Source: Acanthosepion pharaonis
Lineage: Eukaryota; Mollusca; Cephalopoda; Sepiida; Sepiidae
NCBI GenBank assembly: GCA_903632075.3
Contig: CAHIKZ030005404.1
Location: 1,068,001-1,132,000 of the forward strand
Length of the DNA stretch: 64,000 nucleotides
Direction of reading: 5' to 3'
This document shows, piece after piece, positions 52,282-62,558 of the stretch; position 1 is the first letter of the stretch; each line of letters starts with the position of its first letter. Below the pieces are notes generated by a model. It did not search any database. It was not told the origin of the DNA and saw only the letters and a list, made by a program, of their open reading frames with translations. The position numbers were made by a program, and so were the translations under genes.

Positions 52282-52316
<35 letters not shown>

Positions 52317-52319
52317 CCA

Positions 52320-52571
52320 GTGGTGGGTGTTCAATCTCAGGTAAATATTACTTTTCAAAGCAGGTAATCCTTATATACTTGAAAGATTAGAGTACCAATG
52401 AAAGTATGATTGCTACAATTAGACAGCTAAAATAAACTGAGATAAAAAAAAGCAATGAAAAGAGGAAGAAATGTGTGAAATAATGGAGATAGTTAAACTC
52501 AAAATCTAAGCCAAATCAAAAAAAAGACAAAAAAAGAAAAAGATGATGATACTAGTCAACAATGTATGGAG
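52320..52571. other. Unassigned spacer
   Basis: Nothing recognised. Confidence 0.3.
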
Positions 52572-52870
52572 CAATGTGTTGCAGGCTATTGAGAAATAAA
52601 CAAATGTGTCTCCTAAAATGCCCACAACAAACATGGCAGACTCGGAATGTGAGTCCACGTAAATAAATGTAAATAAATGGCAAGAACCAATATATATGTA
52701 CAAACAAATGATAATGCATGGACGATAAAGGGTTACAAGTGACACAGATGTGTGTGTCAATTGAATGTGAAAAACTAATGGTCCAAAGTATATGTAGTGA
52801 ATGAATGTGCATACATACGTGTATGTGTGTGTGTGTGTGTGTGTGTATTTTTCATGTGTTTCCCACGTGT
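52572..52870 (+). repeat. Unknown repeat, copy 1 of a direct pair
   Basis: Collinear with 53325-53625: 'gttgcaggct', 'atgcccacaacaaacatggc', 'caatatatatgtacaaacaa', 'aaagggttacaagtgaca', then a TG-rich run. About 85% agreement. The open frames on the minus strand are chance. Confidence 0.7.
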
Positions 52871-53324
52871 TGTAAAAAAAAAAATCTATTTTCCCGAGTC
52901 AGAGAACATCATGTGTTGTATAGATATCATCTTGTAGTGTTTGAAATTTGTGATTTTGCACTTTTATAGGGTCTAATCACAAATTTTGTAACTGTAAATG
53001 CATTTTACTAATAGTTTATAGTGTCCGTTGTGCATGGTAGGGTAGGAAGAGAAGTTTGTTGATGTTTTTCACTGGTTCTCAGTTTGAAAAAAGTGTGCCA
53101 AGAGTTATATAAATTGATCTTGTGAGAGTCCATGTATAAAATTTTGTTTTTGGATTGATTCATGAAATAAATTAACAAAGAAACCTGATATTGACTTGAA
53201 TTTAAAAAAATACATTTTTTAATAACTTAACTAGTGCAATATCTAAGATTTCAATAATATTTACTGTACTGAAAGCTATACCTTTTAGAGTATTTAATGC
53301 AAACCTATCCAAATAAGATTAGTA
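52871..53324. other. Unassigned spacer between the repeat copies
   Basis: AT-rich, no coding content recognised. Confidence 0.3.
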
Positions 53325-53625
53325 GATTTGTTGCAGGCTGGTGTATTCATTGAGAGATAAATGTGTATATCTCCTGAAATGCCCACAACAAACATGGCAG
53401 ACTCACGATGTGAGTCAGCATAAAGAAATATAAAGAAACAACAAGAATCAATATATATGTACAAACAAATGATAATATATTAACAATAAAGGGTTACAAG
53501 TGACAAAGACAAAGATGTGTGTGTGTCAAATGAATGTGAAAACTTTTTGGGTGCAAAGTATGTGTAGTGAGTGAATGTGTGTATGTATGTGTATGTGTAT
53601 GTATTGTTCATGCATTTCCCAAAAG
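53325..53625 (+). repeat. Unknown repeat, copy 2 of a direct pair
   Basis: See 52572-52870; offset about 755 bp. Confidence 0.7.
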
Positions 53626-53784
53626 GGAACGCATTCTCAAGAGGTTACATGTTGGCAGATAAGATCAGAAGAGAGTGATAAAATAGTATCGCAGAGTATT
53701 TATAGTCCTGAGAGCATCTCCTAAGAACAGTTTTGAAAATTAAAGGACGAAATACAAAAATGTTTTCTACTTTGTCATTAACAT

Positions 53785-53865
53785 TCTTTCACACACACTA
53801 AACCTTTGCATCTTATTGTATTTATTTCCTTGCTTGGTGTGTAATGATTTTTTTAAGGTTACAAA
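53785..53865 (+). repeat. Family J LINE 3' tail
   Basis: 'tttgcatcttattgtattta', 'ccttgcttggtgtgtaatg', 'atttttttaagg' equals the 3' end of family J. Confidence 0.55.
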
Positions 53866-54058
53866 GTGTTTAAATAACATCAAGTAGATTTCACTTAAAA
53901 AAAAAATCATAGTGAACAGAACTGGAAACCAAAGCAAGAAAATCAGAGACAATAATTTACATGATTAAATAAAATTTCACAGTAGAAAAAAATCGACTAT
54001 GTTTTTTGCTTTTTCAACCGTTTACAATTCATAACGAGATAATTGCAGACACGGTAAT

Positions 54059-54395
54059 TGTTGTGGATTCTGGGAAGAAATCCGGTCTCAAATGAATGAC
54101 AAATGCAGGAATGAAATATAACAAATAAATGTATTGACATAATAATACAATTGGTAATATGGTTAGTAGATCCAGAAATGCGGTTAGTAGCAATAATAAT
54201 ATATATATAGTCTGGAAAATTCAGTATCAAAGTATGACTTCCTTCTGAGTCTACGTGCTCGCAACTGTGACTCCTACCAAGCGGTTACCTCACACTCTCA
54301 CTGTATCACTGTAACTCTCTGGGTATTCACCGGCAGCAGTACAAGTACACACTGGGCAAGTCCACTTGTATGAAAAAGGGGTGGACCCCTTAACA
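54059..54395 (-). repeat. 3' LTR (left in window) of the 54-57 kb gypsy element
   Basis: TGTTGTGGATTC start and CCCCTTAACA end in plus orientation. A polypurine tract for plus-strand priming lies just inside it (54396-54430 on the minus strand, 'aaaagggatctaaggagtgg'). Confidence 0.9.
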
Positions 54396-54439
54396 CCCCA
54401 CTCCTTAGATCCCTTTTGGGGGGAATTATTATTTTTTTT

Positions 54440-54960
54440 CTCTTATGGTCGATAACCAGAGGTACGGTAAATTTTCTCTTCCTGTTTTAAATGATCTCTT
54501 GGGTACAATAGGTGTATACTGGTTTTTGTTCTTGTTTGGTAATAATTTGTCAAACACAGACTGTATTTTTACCTTTGTCCTCTGCATAAATTCATCCTTT
54601 TCCGCTTCTCTTCTTATCTCGCGCAAAGTCACAGGTAGTTCCTTTACTGCCTGTATAACTCTTTACTGTTTTCATCTATGGTAGCAAATGGCACATTTCG
54701 CTTCTTTTTACATACTGGTTGGACGTTTTCTTTTAATTCAATTCTGGCCTTGAATTTGCTGCATCGTCCCAACCCGCTTGAAAATACCTCAGGAAATTGG
54801 TTATATAATTCTTCCTTTGACTTTATAGCATCTGATGGTTCAATCTCTAACTTTTTGCAAAAAGAGCTGATAGGTCGATCCCAAACGTTGAACTTTTGCA
54901 TCCAGTCAATGCCTACTAGATTTTCAGTATCTTTCATGACATATATCTTAAGTTTTTTTG
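54440..54960 (-). pseudogene. pol remnant of the 54-57 kb gypsy element
   Basis: Minus strand: 'NLVGIDWMQKFNVWDRPISS' (protease/RT linker), 'YNQFPEVFSSGLGRCSKFKA' and 'NVQPVCKKKRNVPFATID' (RT N-terminus, 54644-54937). A frame change leads to 'AVKELPVTLREIRREAEKDE' (RNase H to integrase linker) and a short integrase-end-like tail (54429-54632). RT catalytic motifs, RNase H and the integrase core are absent. Confidence 0.82.
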
Positions 54961-54974
54961 TTTTGCCGTGAAAT

Positions 54975-56288
54975 TTAACATTCCCGATTATTTACCCTTC
55001 GAATTTTATTTGCTTGCCAGTAACCGACTTGGCAATTTTTTGTGTGTGTAACATGGTTGGTCTGTAGGTTGATTATCGTGAGGTTGGAACCCGAATCCGG
55101 TTGCAATATTATCTTTTTATTTAAAATTTCAAGTTCTACATATTTCCTTATGTTGGTGTTGTCTTCGTTATGCATCCTAGTAGCTCTTATTCTACTAGTA
55201 TCTTTTCTGTTCCTACATCGGGATGCTTTGTGGCCCTTTTTTCCACACTCAAGACAGTTTTTATATCTAAAATGGCAATCCTTGTTCCAATGTAGTCCTC
55301 CACATCGATAACATGCTGATGGGGAGGAGGTATATTTACTTCGATTTTCGTCATAATTTGCCCTGTATGTTGTACTTTTTCTCTTATAGAATTTTTGTTT
55401 TCTTTCTGGGGAGGGTGAGAATCTTTTTTCATTATCATAGAATTTTTGTTTTCTTTCTGGGGAGGGTAAAAAATGTAGACTTTTGTTTAACTTATGTATA
55501 TGAGATACAGCTGACTCCTCAATGTCCTTTGAGTCTTTCTTTATACGTAGACATTTCTGGCAATCTTCCGATAATTGTTGTAGTGTTAGTCCAGGTTCAT
55601 TTTGTAATTTTGAAAGCATTCTTTTGCGCATTTCGCTATCTTTTGTTGAAACTAACCCTTGAACAAAGATGAGACACTTGAAATTGGCTGGTGTTAATTC
55701 TGCTAATTTGAAATCATTGCAATGTTTATTTACTATTGCGGCAAATGTGGAATAATCCTCAATATCGCCCTTTACCAGGTTAAGGCACTTCCACATCTTG
55801 TGGAAGAGTGATGCTTTTGGACTAAAAAGTTCTTTAAGATTTGTCACTGCTTCATCAAATGTTAATTCGTTCGTCTTTTTTGGCAAGATATAATCCACAA
55901 ACTTTGTATATTCTTCAGTTCCTAATTTTCTAAGCAATAGACATAGCTTTTTTGCTTCTGTCCAGTTTTGACAGTCGATGTTAAAGATGTCTTCATGTCT
56001 TCTGAAGTAATCTCCAAAATTTTTGTCCTCATCCGGAGAATATTTGAAAATCTCTATGTAATTCCACACTGCATCTTGTGAAAAAGTTGCCTCTTTTTCA
56101 ATATTTAATTTCTTGTTACCCGCTACTTTCAATATTAGTTCCTGGAGCTCTATTTGTCTTTCTTGATTTTCCTTCTGCATTTGTAGTAATTGCTTTTGCC
56201 ATTTTTCTTCCATTCTTTCTTGTAGTTGTAATTGTTGATTATGTTGGTATTTTACCAGTTCTACCAAAATATTTTTAAAATCTTCCAT
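54975..56288 (-). CDS. gag polyprotein with protease start, Ty3/gypsy
   Basis: A 437-codon open frame, the longest in the window. The start ATG follows the leader. Residues about 5-60 form a glutamine- and glutamate-rich coiled coil ('ERMEEKWQKQLLQMQKENQ'). About 75-255 is the capsid-like domain ('FGDYFRRHEDIF', 'LLLRKLGTEEYTKFVDYIL', 'ELFSPKASLFHKMWKCLNL', 'FVQGLVSTKDSEMRKRML'). About 280-310 holds a duplicated 'SPERKQKFY'. About 330-365 has two CCHC zinc knuckles ('CYRCGGLHWNKDC', 'CLECGKKGHKASRC'). Near the end, 'LQPDSGSNLTIIN' has the D-S-G of the aspartic protease. The last 25 residues are off-frame. The capsid would package element RNA. It is a mobile-element protein, not a host gene. 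Confidence 0.9.
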   Translation of the reverse strand: MEDFKNILVELVKYQHNQQLQLQERMEEKWQKQLLQMQKENQERQIELQELILKVAGNKKLNIEKEATFSQDAVWNYIEIFKYSPDEDKNFGDYFRRHEDIFNIDCQNWTEAKKLCLLLRKLGTEEYTKFVDYILPKKTNELTFDEAVTNLKELFSPKASLFHKMWKCLNLVKGDIEDYSTFAAIVNKHCNDFKLAELTPANFKCLIFVQGLVSTKDSEMRKRMLSKLQNEPGLTLQQLSEDCQKCLRIKKDSKDIEESAVSHIHKLNKSLHFLPSPERKQKFYDNEKRFSPSPERKQKFYKRKSTTYRANYDENRSKYTSSPSACYRCGGLHWNKDCHFRYKNCLECGKKGHKASRCRNRKDTSRIRATRMHNEDNTNIRKYVELEILNKKIILQPDSGSNLTIINLQTNHVTHTKNCQVGYWQANKIRRVNNREC

Positions 56289-56334
56289 GATAACTCAATT
56301 TTACGTAATTTTAATCTTCGTAACTTCTTGTCGT

Positions 56335-56628
56335 CAATTTGTTGTGGACGACGAGGGAAAATTTTTTTTGTTGTTTGTTCTTCCCGTGTGTGTTCAAATC
56401 ATTCATCATCAATTTGTTGTGGACGAGGGGAGGATTTTTCTATTTCTTCTTCTCGTGTGAGCTCGAATCGCTTGTCACCAATTCACTGTGGACGACGAGG
56501 GAAAATTTTTTGTTGTTTGTTCTTCCCGTGTGAGTTTGAATCTTCGTCACCAATTTGTTGTGGATGACGCGGGAAAATTTTTTTGTTGATTGTTCTTCCC
56601 AGGTGAGTTCGAATCTTCATTGCCAATT
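56335..56628 (-). repeat. Four tandem leader repeats (about 72 bp) with primer-binding sequence
   Basis: 'caattt/caattc' starts at 56335, 56410, 56479, 56551 and 56624 (spacing 75, 69, 72, 73). Each minus-strand unit contains a TTGG-GA-GA-GATTC-like stretch adjacent to the LTR edge, that is, the primer-binding site, then 'cacacgggaagaacaaac' and a T-run. The last copy runs into the LTR start (TTGTTGTGGA), so units carry the first ten LTR bases too. Confidence 0.8.
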
Positions 56629-56968
56629 TGTTGTGGATTCCGGGATGAAATCTGGTCTCAAATGAATGACAAACGCAGGAATGAAATATAGCAAATAAAT
56701 GTATTGACGTAATAATAAAACAATTGGTAATACGGTTAGTAGATACAGAAATGCGGTTAGTAGCAGTAATAATAAATATACAGTCTGGGAAATTCAGTAT
56801 TAAAGTATGACTTCCTTCTGAGTCTACATGCTCGCAACTGTGACTCCTACCAAGCGGTTACCTCACACTCTCACTGTATCACTGTCACTCTCTGGGTATT
56901 CACCGGCAGCAGTAGAAGTACACACTGGGCGAGTCCACTTGTATGAAAAAGGGGTGGACCCCTTAACA
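56629..56968 (-). repeat. 5' LTR (right in window) of the 54-57 kb gypsy element
   Basis: Aligns throughout with 54059-54395. Differences are scattered substitutions and a few one-to-three-base indels. Confidence 0.9.
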
Positions 56969-56973
56969 GTAAT

Positions 56974-57429
56974 GTGTGTCTGACTTTTTTGAATCTTATA
57001 TACTACCTGACATGTCTGCAGTTGAAACAAATCACGACAGAGTCGGTAACAGTCGAAGGAAAGGAAGAGAAAGGAAGTAAGTGAGAGAAGGTTGGGTTGG
57101 AAGTGTAAAAAGGAAAAAAAAGAAAAAGGAAAAGATGGGCAAATGAAAAAATGATCACGATACCCAACACATATGCACATCCGCGCATGGCTGCACATGC
57201 ACAAATGCATGCAAGGACAAACAATACATAAAAACTTACACTAATGTTAAATGTATATAAAAAGGAAAAAGTATATTACTGATACCACCTAAGAGTGGAT
57301 GGAGAGGTTCACCTTCAGAGCTGTGATGCTGAAAGTAGCATCAATCAGCTAAGTGACAATCTTTTACTTATATTAATCATATATGTATACATATATATAT
57401 ATATATACAGAGAGTGAGAAAGAGAAAGA
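56974..57429. other. Unassigned spacer
   Basis: A purine-rich patch is at 57050-57140 and a short TA run near 57390. No coding content recognised. Confidence 0.3.
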
Positions 57430-58375
57430 TAGGGAGTTCAATATTACCAGTCCTGATCAGGCATCTTGGCTTCAGTCATTTTTCCACTGTCATAACATTG
57501 CCTTTTCTATAAATACAGGGTGGGGCAGAGCAACTTGCTTATTTGGAATATCAATTAAAACACAAGTAATGCAGGTATACATGTAATTCTTTGAACTGCA
57601 ACTAGTTCAACATTTAAATTTTATTTTTTACCAGTTTTAAAGATGATATCAGTAAGATGGCGTCCATTCTTCTCTATACACTGAGTCAATGTTTTGGGGT
57701 GACCTTGCTGTTCGTGGGAGGCCAGGTTTCTTTTTCTTTACATCACCCATTTCCCTGAAGTTGTTTACCCATGAAACAATCGACTGCCGGCCAGGAACAC
57801 GACCATGGGAGGGCAATATTGAAATGTCTATGGAATGCACGTTGCATTGCGACGATTGAGCGACCGCTTGAAAAAAATGCCTCAACAGCGAAAACGCATT
57901 CCAACTTCATCCACTCCATGATGCTCACTGGGGTTCCTGAAAAATAAACAAAAAATAAATAACGCACGTTAAGAACCAAACTTTAAGCCCCACCCGCTCA
58001 AATAAGTTCATCCCTACCATCCTTGGAGCAACCATCGCTTTAGGGTGCCAAATTTAAATAAGCAAGTTGCTCTGCCCCCCCCTGTATTTTAATGGCAATT
58101 ACTCTGATGAACTTTTCTCATTGATACATTGAATTTATGTATTTAAGCACAGTACTAGATTGACAGGTCTCATCATTTTACAGCTTCTTGCTTTTCAGTC
58201 AACTTAGATCTTCTAAAATTTAAATGCAATGGCAATCATCATTTTCTCTTTCCTTGAATTCTGTTCTTTTAGTATTCTCTCTCCTTAATAATGTTTTTCT
58301 CTTTCTCATATTCTCTAACCCCTTGCTTTATTGCCTTGCTTGGGGTAAAATGATTTTAAAAAATTCAAAACATCA
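57430..58375 (+). pseudogene. Jockey-like LINE (family J) 3' end, interrupted
   Basis: Left piece 57430-57513 ('gatcaggcatcttggcttca', 'ccttttctataaa') and right piece 58087-58375 ('atggcaattactctgatga', 'tctaaaatttaaatgcaatg', 'ttgccttgcttggggtaaaa') join into one family J 3' region once the DNA transposon at 57516-58084 is removed. Confidence 0.75.
57516..58084 (-). mobile_element. Small DNA transposon encoding only the N-terminal DNA-binding part of an IS630-type transposase
   Basis: Terminal inverted repeats CAGGGTGGGGCAGAGCAACT and, inverted, CAGGGGGGGGCAGAGCAACT; both are flanked by TA. Length 569 bp. The minus strand (57649-57979, one frameshift) gives 'FAVEAFFSSGRSIVAMQRAF', 'HRHFNIAL' and 'SHGRVPGRQSIVSWVNNFRE', 'KKKPGLPRTARSPQNID', which match the DUF4817-like helix-turn-helix segment of invertebrate IS630/mariner-type transposases. 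The catalytic domain is absent, so this is an internal-deletion derivative. Confidence 0.85.
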
Positions 58376-58564
58376 AACAGCTTAAATTCTACTACAGCAA
58401 ATGCTACTATTACTGCTACTACTACTAATAAGAATAACAATAATACATTCAAATACACTGGGATAAAAAGCAACAAAAAAGCTAAAGATACTAATAAAAA
58501 ATGTGCAGAACAATGAAAAGATTTAATCTCAGAATTTCAAACAACTTTACTACTACTTTCTTTT

Positions 58565-59135
58565 TCATCATTTCCCCACAAACAAGGTAATAAAGCTATT
58601 AAGATGCAAGGGGGGTTTCTGAGAGTGAAAGAAACTGAGAAAACATCATTGAGGATAAAGGACAATTGAAGAACAGGTCTCAAAAAGACAAAAATAACAA
58701 TTGATGTTGTATTTAAATTTTTAAAGATTGTAAGTTAACAGGAAAATAAGAAGCCAGAAGAGATTTACACAGGCAAGAAGTGTGAGAGAAGAAACTATTA
58801 AATAGAATTAACAGTTACATTTACCAATTTCAATAATAAAATGACGAGACCTAGTTGCCAATTTAGTACTATGCATAAATTTGTGGAGTCGAGATACCCA
58901 AGAGGAACATTCATCAGAACAATTGCTATAAAAATATTTATGGAAAAGGCAAAGGAAAACTACATTATAGTAGTGTGAAAGGGACTAAAGCCAAGATACC
59001 AGGTTAGGACAGATAACATTACAGATTCTTCTTTGAATTTTGTCAAGAATCTTTAGATACATATCAGAAGCTCCAGACCAGATGTGGCAGCAATATTTAA
59101 TGCACAGATGAATGGTAGACTTAGAGAGGTGCAAG
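58565..59135 (-). pseudogene. Jockey-like LINE (family J) C-terminus and 3' end, minus strand
   Basis: The minus strand runs from 'aatattgctgccacatctgg' (59088-59107) through 'ggtatcttggctttagtccc' and 'ttaaaaatttaaatac' to the tail 'cttgcatcttaatagcttta'. This is the most complete non-interrupted 3' region of the family by length (about 570 bp). Confidence 0.75.
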
Positions 59136-59199
59136 ATATATTCTTACAAGAAAAATTATCCAACCAGACACAATGAACCAACTATCCTTGCTACAAACT

Positions 59200-59545
59200 T
59201 AGCAATTGATTTTTACTATTTCTTTCATCTCAATTTCAATTTTTTTATTTACACCAATACTATTAGTAGTAATTATCTTGAATGTTATTATTAAATGTAA
59301 CATTAGTAGTCATTATTTTTTGACTAGTATCTCTTTCAGTTACTTTATTTATACTTGTAGTATTAGTAGCAATATTATACTGAAATGTATTATTATTAAA
59401 TTAAATATTGTCTATTATAATTTTTTTTACTAGTATTTCTTTCAGTAGTTTTAGTAGCAGTATTATTTTGAATCTTTTTAGATGAAGCATTGTCTGTCAG
59501 TCATTAATTTTTTACTAGTATTTCTTCCATCTTAATTTTAAATTC
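59200..59545 (+). repeat. Degenerate tandem repeat of about 107 bp, three to four units
   Basis: 'ttttgactagtatctctttc' and relatives recur at about 59207, 59314, 59421 and 59504, each followed by 'gtagtattagtagcaatatt'-like sequence. A related stretch lies at 61880-62095. Confidence 0.65.
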
Positions 59546-59643
59546 AGTTGTTCAGGTTTTGTTAAATTTAAAGATTTGAATGTCCAAATTCAAAATAATA
59601 ATAAAATAAAAATAAAGAAAACATGGGTAATGTTAAATAAATA

Positions 59644-61293
59644 CAGTGTGGGAGAGGAACAAATATTTGTACACATAAAATTTTTAATTTATTGTATTTC
59701 CAACTAATGAATAAACATACTTTTCATATAATTAACTCTACACAGATGCATAATAACTAAATATGTGTAGAAAACAGAAAAATTTTGATTCAATAGAAAT
59801 AAATCCCATTTATCCATTTTAATAGGTGAAAAAGTATTTGTACAATACAAATTTCAGATTTTAAAACTTTTAAATTGCTTTAATACTTTGTATTATTCAA
59901 GTGGAATATTCTAGAATGTTCCAATAATGTTATTAGTAGTTATTTTTAGCCTAAAAAATACGAACATAACATTTTGTAATTGATATTCATGAAAGAAGGT
60001 TATCATCATGGCAAGAGGTAAAGAATTGACAAATTTACAAAAAGAACTGATTGTTAAGCTCTGGAAAAAGAAGTAAAAGTTAAAGGAAAATCTCAGACAA
60101 ACTGAATATTCCATTTACTATCATTAGTCCATTTACTATCATTAGTTCATTCATTGCAAGGTATAAAAAACCTCAAAACTGTTGAAGACCAAAGAAGAAC
60201 AGGTGCTCCACAGAAGATTTCTTCAAGATCTTTGAGCAAATAAACATGTCAAATTCAACAAAATCCAATAGTTACTCATCAAGAGTTGCAGGATGATTTG
60301 CTTTCATCAGGAATCTGTGTCACTAAACTGACTATAAGCAATGAAATTCATAGGAACAATCTAAAGTTATGCTCCCCTTGGAAAACGTCAATGCTATTGA
60401 AAAGACACAGAGATGCCAGGTTGAAATTCATTCATGAACATATTAAGGAAAAATTGTATTGGGAAAGAGTATTATGGACAGACAAAACCAAAAATGAGTT
60501 GTTTGGACGTAATTCTAGAACTCATGTATGGAGGAAAGATGGCAATGCCTTCAAACAAAAAAACACAGTTCCAACAGTGAGATTTGGTGGTGGCAGCATC
60601 ATGGTTTAGGGGTGTTTTTTTGCAAATGGTACTGGAAATATATCAGTAATAGATGGTAGAATGAATGCTGCAGCATATCAAAAAATTTTGGAGGCAAATT
60701 TAATGATTTTGGTTGAAAATCTTGAACTTCCTCCTGATTGGATCTTCCAACAAGATAATGATCCTAAGCACACTGTAAAATCTATGAAGAAATGGCATGC
60801 TGAAAATAATGTAAATATCCTGAAATGGCCAAGTCAGTCCCCAGATTTAAACCCAATCCAGAATCTGGCATTATTTGAAAATTCAAATCCAATAAAGAGC
60901 TCCAACAAACATCCCGGATCTGAGGACCATATGTGAAGAAGAATGGAACAAAATACCAACTAAAATTTGCAATTCATTAATTGAGAACTACATGAAAAGA
61001 TTGGTTGCTGTAGAAGTAAAATATCTATATAATATCGAAATAATATCTATTCTACAAAATATTAATGAAGATTATATATTCTTTTTTGTTGTATAAATAC
61101 TTTTTTCACCCATTACATAGGATAAATAGGATTTATTTCTATTATATAAAATTTTTTTTCTGTTTTCTATGCATATTTATTTATTATCCATCTGTGTACA
61201 GTTAATTATATGAAAAGTATATTTATTTTTTAGTTTGTAATACAATAAATTAAAAATTTGTACATGTATGAATATTTGTTTCCCACCCCACTG
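59644..61293 (+). mobile_element. Tc1-like DNA transposon, full length, long inverted repeats
   Basis: 1650 bp bounded by TA on both sides (59642-59643 and 61294-61295). Terminal inverted repeats of about 205 bp (59644-59850 and 61090-61293) begin CAGTGTGGGAGAGGAAC and CAGTGGGGTGGGAAAC. The size and long repeats fit the IR/DR group of Tc1 elements. The transposase inside is broken, so this copy is not autonomous. Confidence 0.92.
60008..61018 (+). pseudogene. Tc1-like transposase pseudogene
   Basis: Starts 'MARGKELTNLQKELIVKLWK', then stops and shifts through the DNA-binding half. The catalytic part (60286-60936) is nearly open: 'RVLWTDKTKNELFG' (first D), one stop (60607) within 'GGGSIMV-GCFF', 'WIFQQDNDPKHTVKSMKKWH' (second D) and 'WPSQSPDLNPIQNL', where the third catalytic residue E is replaced by Q. 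A two-base loss right after shifts the end; the true C-terminus 'EEEWNKIPTKICNSLIENYM' is readable at about 60940-61000. Inactive by several lesions. Confidence 0.88.
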
Positions 61294-61299
61294 TAATTT

Positions 61300-61879
61300 G
61301 TATTTACAAACATATGTACATGAATTCAAAAATAGTCAAAAAGGAGTAAAAATAGTCTTTAGTTGAGTTAATGGCTTTGAGTAATTGGTACACATAAAAC
61401 CTGTCATTTGGAAAAGATCTTTAGTATTTGGTCCAGAGAAAAAAATCTGCGGTTGAGAAAAGACTATTATTATTAGAAAAGATTCACTGGCCATTTCTAC
61501 TGTAGCTGTTGGAGATGATTCATTTGAAGTTATCAACACATTTATTTCAGCACACACTGGGTGGAGAAAGAAAAAAGATACATAAATAGCTTGGAGACAG
61601 ATGAATCTCTTCTTTTTCTTGAAAGTTGAAATCTATGGGCTTTATAAGAAATTTTTCCTGAAAGTAGGTTTGAGAAAAATAGGGTTTTAGTTTTCTCTTA
61701 TTGGTCAAATATTTCACATGAAGATGTTAATTTCTAACCAATAGATACTCTCATTTAAATGGTGTGTGTTATATTGTGAAATTTTTTGACATGTTTCTAG
61801 TATTGTCTGCTATTGGATAGAAAATAATGTTTGGACATATGGCATGTATGTGGGTATGCAAGTGTGTTGGAAATAGGGT
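61300..61879. other. Unassigned spacer
   Basis: No coding content recognised. Confidence 0.3.
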
Positions 61880-62095
61880 TTATTTCCTATAGAAGTATTA
61901 GTAGTAATATTATCTGAATATTTTTTAAATGAAGCATTGTCAACCATTATCCATTTTTGACTGGTATTTCTTCCATCTTAATTTTAATTGCTTTATTTAC
62001 ACTAGTAGTATTAGTAGTAATATTATACTGAAATTTATTATTAGTAGATGATTGATTAATTCCTGACTAGTATTTCTTATATTTATTTTTAATTT
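61880..62095 (+). repeat. Relative of the 59.2-59.5 kb degenerate tandem repeat
   Basis: 'gaagcattgtcaaccattat', 'actggtatttcttccatctt', 'agtagtattagtagtaatat' match 59480-59530 and 59270. Two units or so. Confidence 0.55.
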
Positions 62096-62558
62096 ATTTT
62101 CATCTCAACAAATCAGATCCATTTATAAAGTTATAAGCAAATTTAGAAATTTATACACTTCTAACACATATTAAACAAGTGAGTTCAGGGCCATCAGCAT
62201 CAGTAAACAATACAACATGGAAATAAAGAATAGTTCCTGAAAGAAAGTATAAATTTAAAGAATGTTTTTATGATAGTCCCTGTAAAAAGTGAAGAAATTG
62301 TTGAACTTACTCTGTTAGTGAGTTAAAGAGTGAGTGAGATATCTTGTCTAAACCATGTGCATATGTTCTTGAAGTACTAACTTTAGCATCCTACCTCAAT
62401 CCCTGTACGGTATGAAAGGGAGCTAGCCTTATAGGATTCACATTACACATTCTCCTAGTTTTTTACACAAACTGAAAATGGATCACTGCTTATGATGGAG
62501 TTTTCTATGTATGCAAAACCAGGCGTAGCATATGCTATATACTCAACATGTTTACATA

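Larger units (their letters stand above)
54059..56968 (-). mobile_element. Young, internally deleted Ty3/gypsy LTR retrotransposon
   Basis: LTRs of 337 and 340 bp (54059-54395 and 56629-56968) start TG and end CA and agree at roughly 95% of sites by eye. The target duplication GTAAT is perfect (54054-54058 and 56969-56973). Read on the minus strand: 5' LTR (right), leader with tandem repeats, gag, protease start, RT start, then a jump to the RNase H/integrase linker and the integrase end, 3' LTR (left). Most of RT, RNase H and integrase are deleted, so it cannot move alone. The open gag suggests recent arrival, helped by a full-length partner. Confidence 0.93.

Noticed and set aside
52506..52812. 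Two overlapping minus-strand frames of 84-86 codons with hydrophobic stretches
   Set aside because: They lie in a duplicated non-coding repeat; the second copy does not keep the frames.
54975..56288. The 437-codon frame as a host zinc-knuckle protein
   Set aside because: It lies between LTRs with a target duplication and leads into protease and RT remnants, so it is gag.
58895..58925. CTGATGA on the minus strand
   Set aside because: Part of LINE coding sequence, no GAAA at the right distance.
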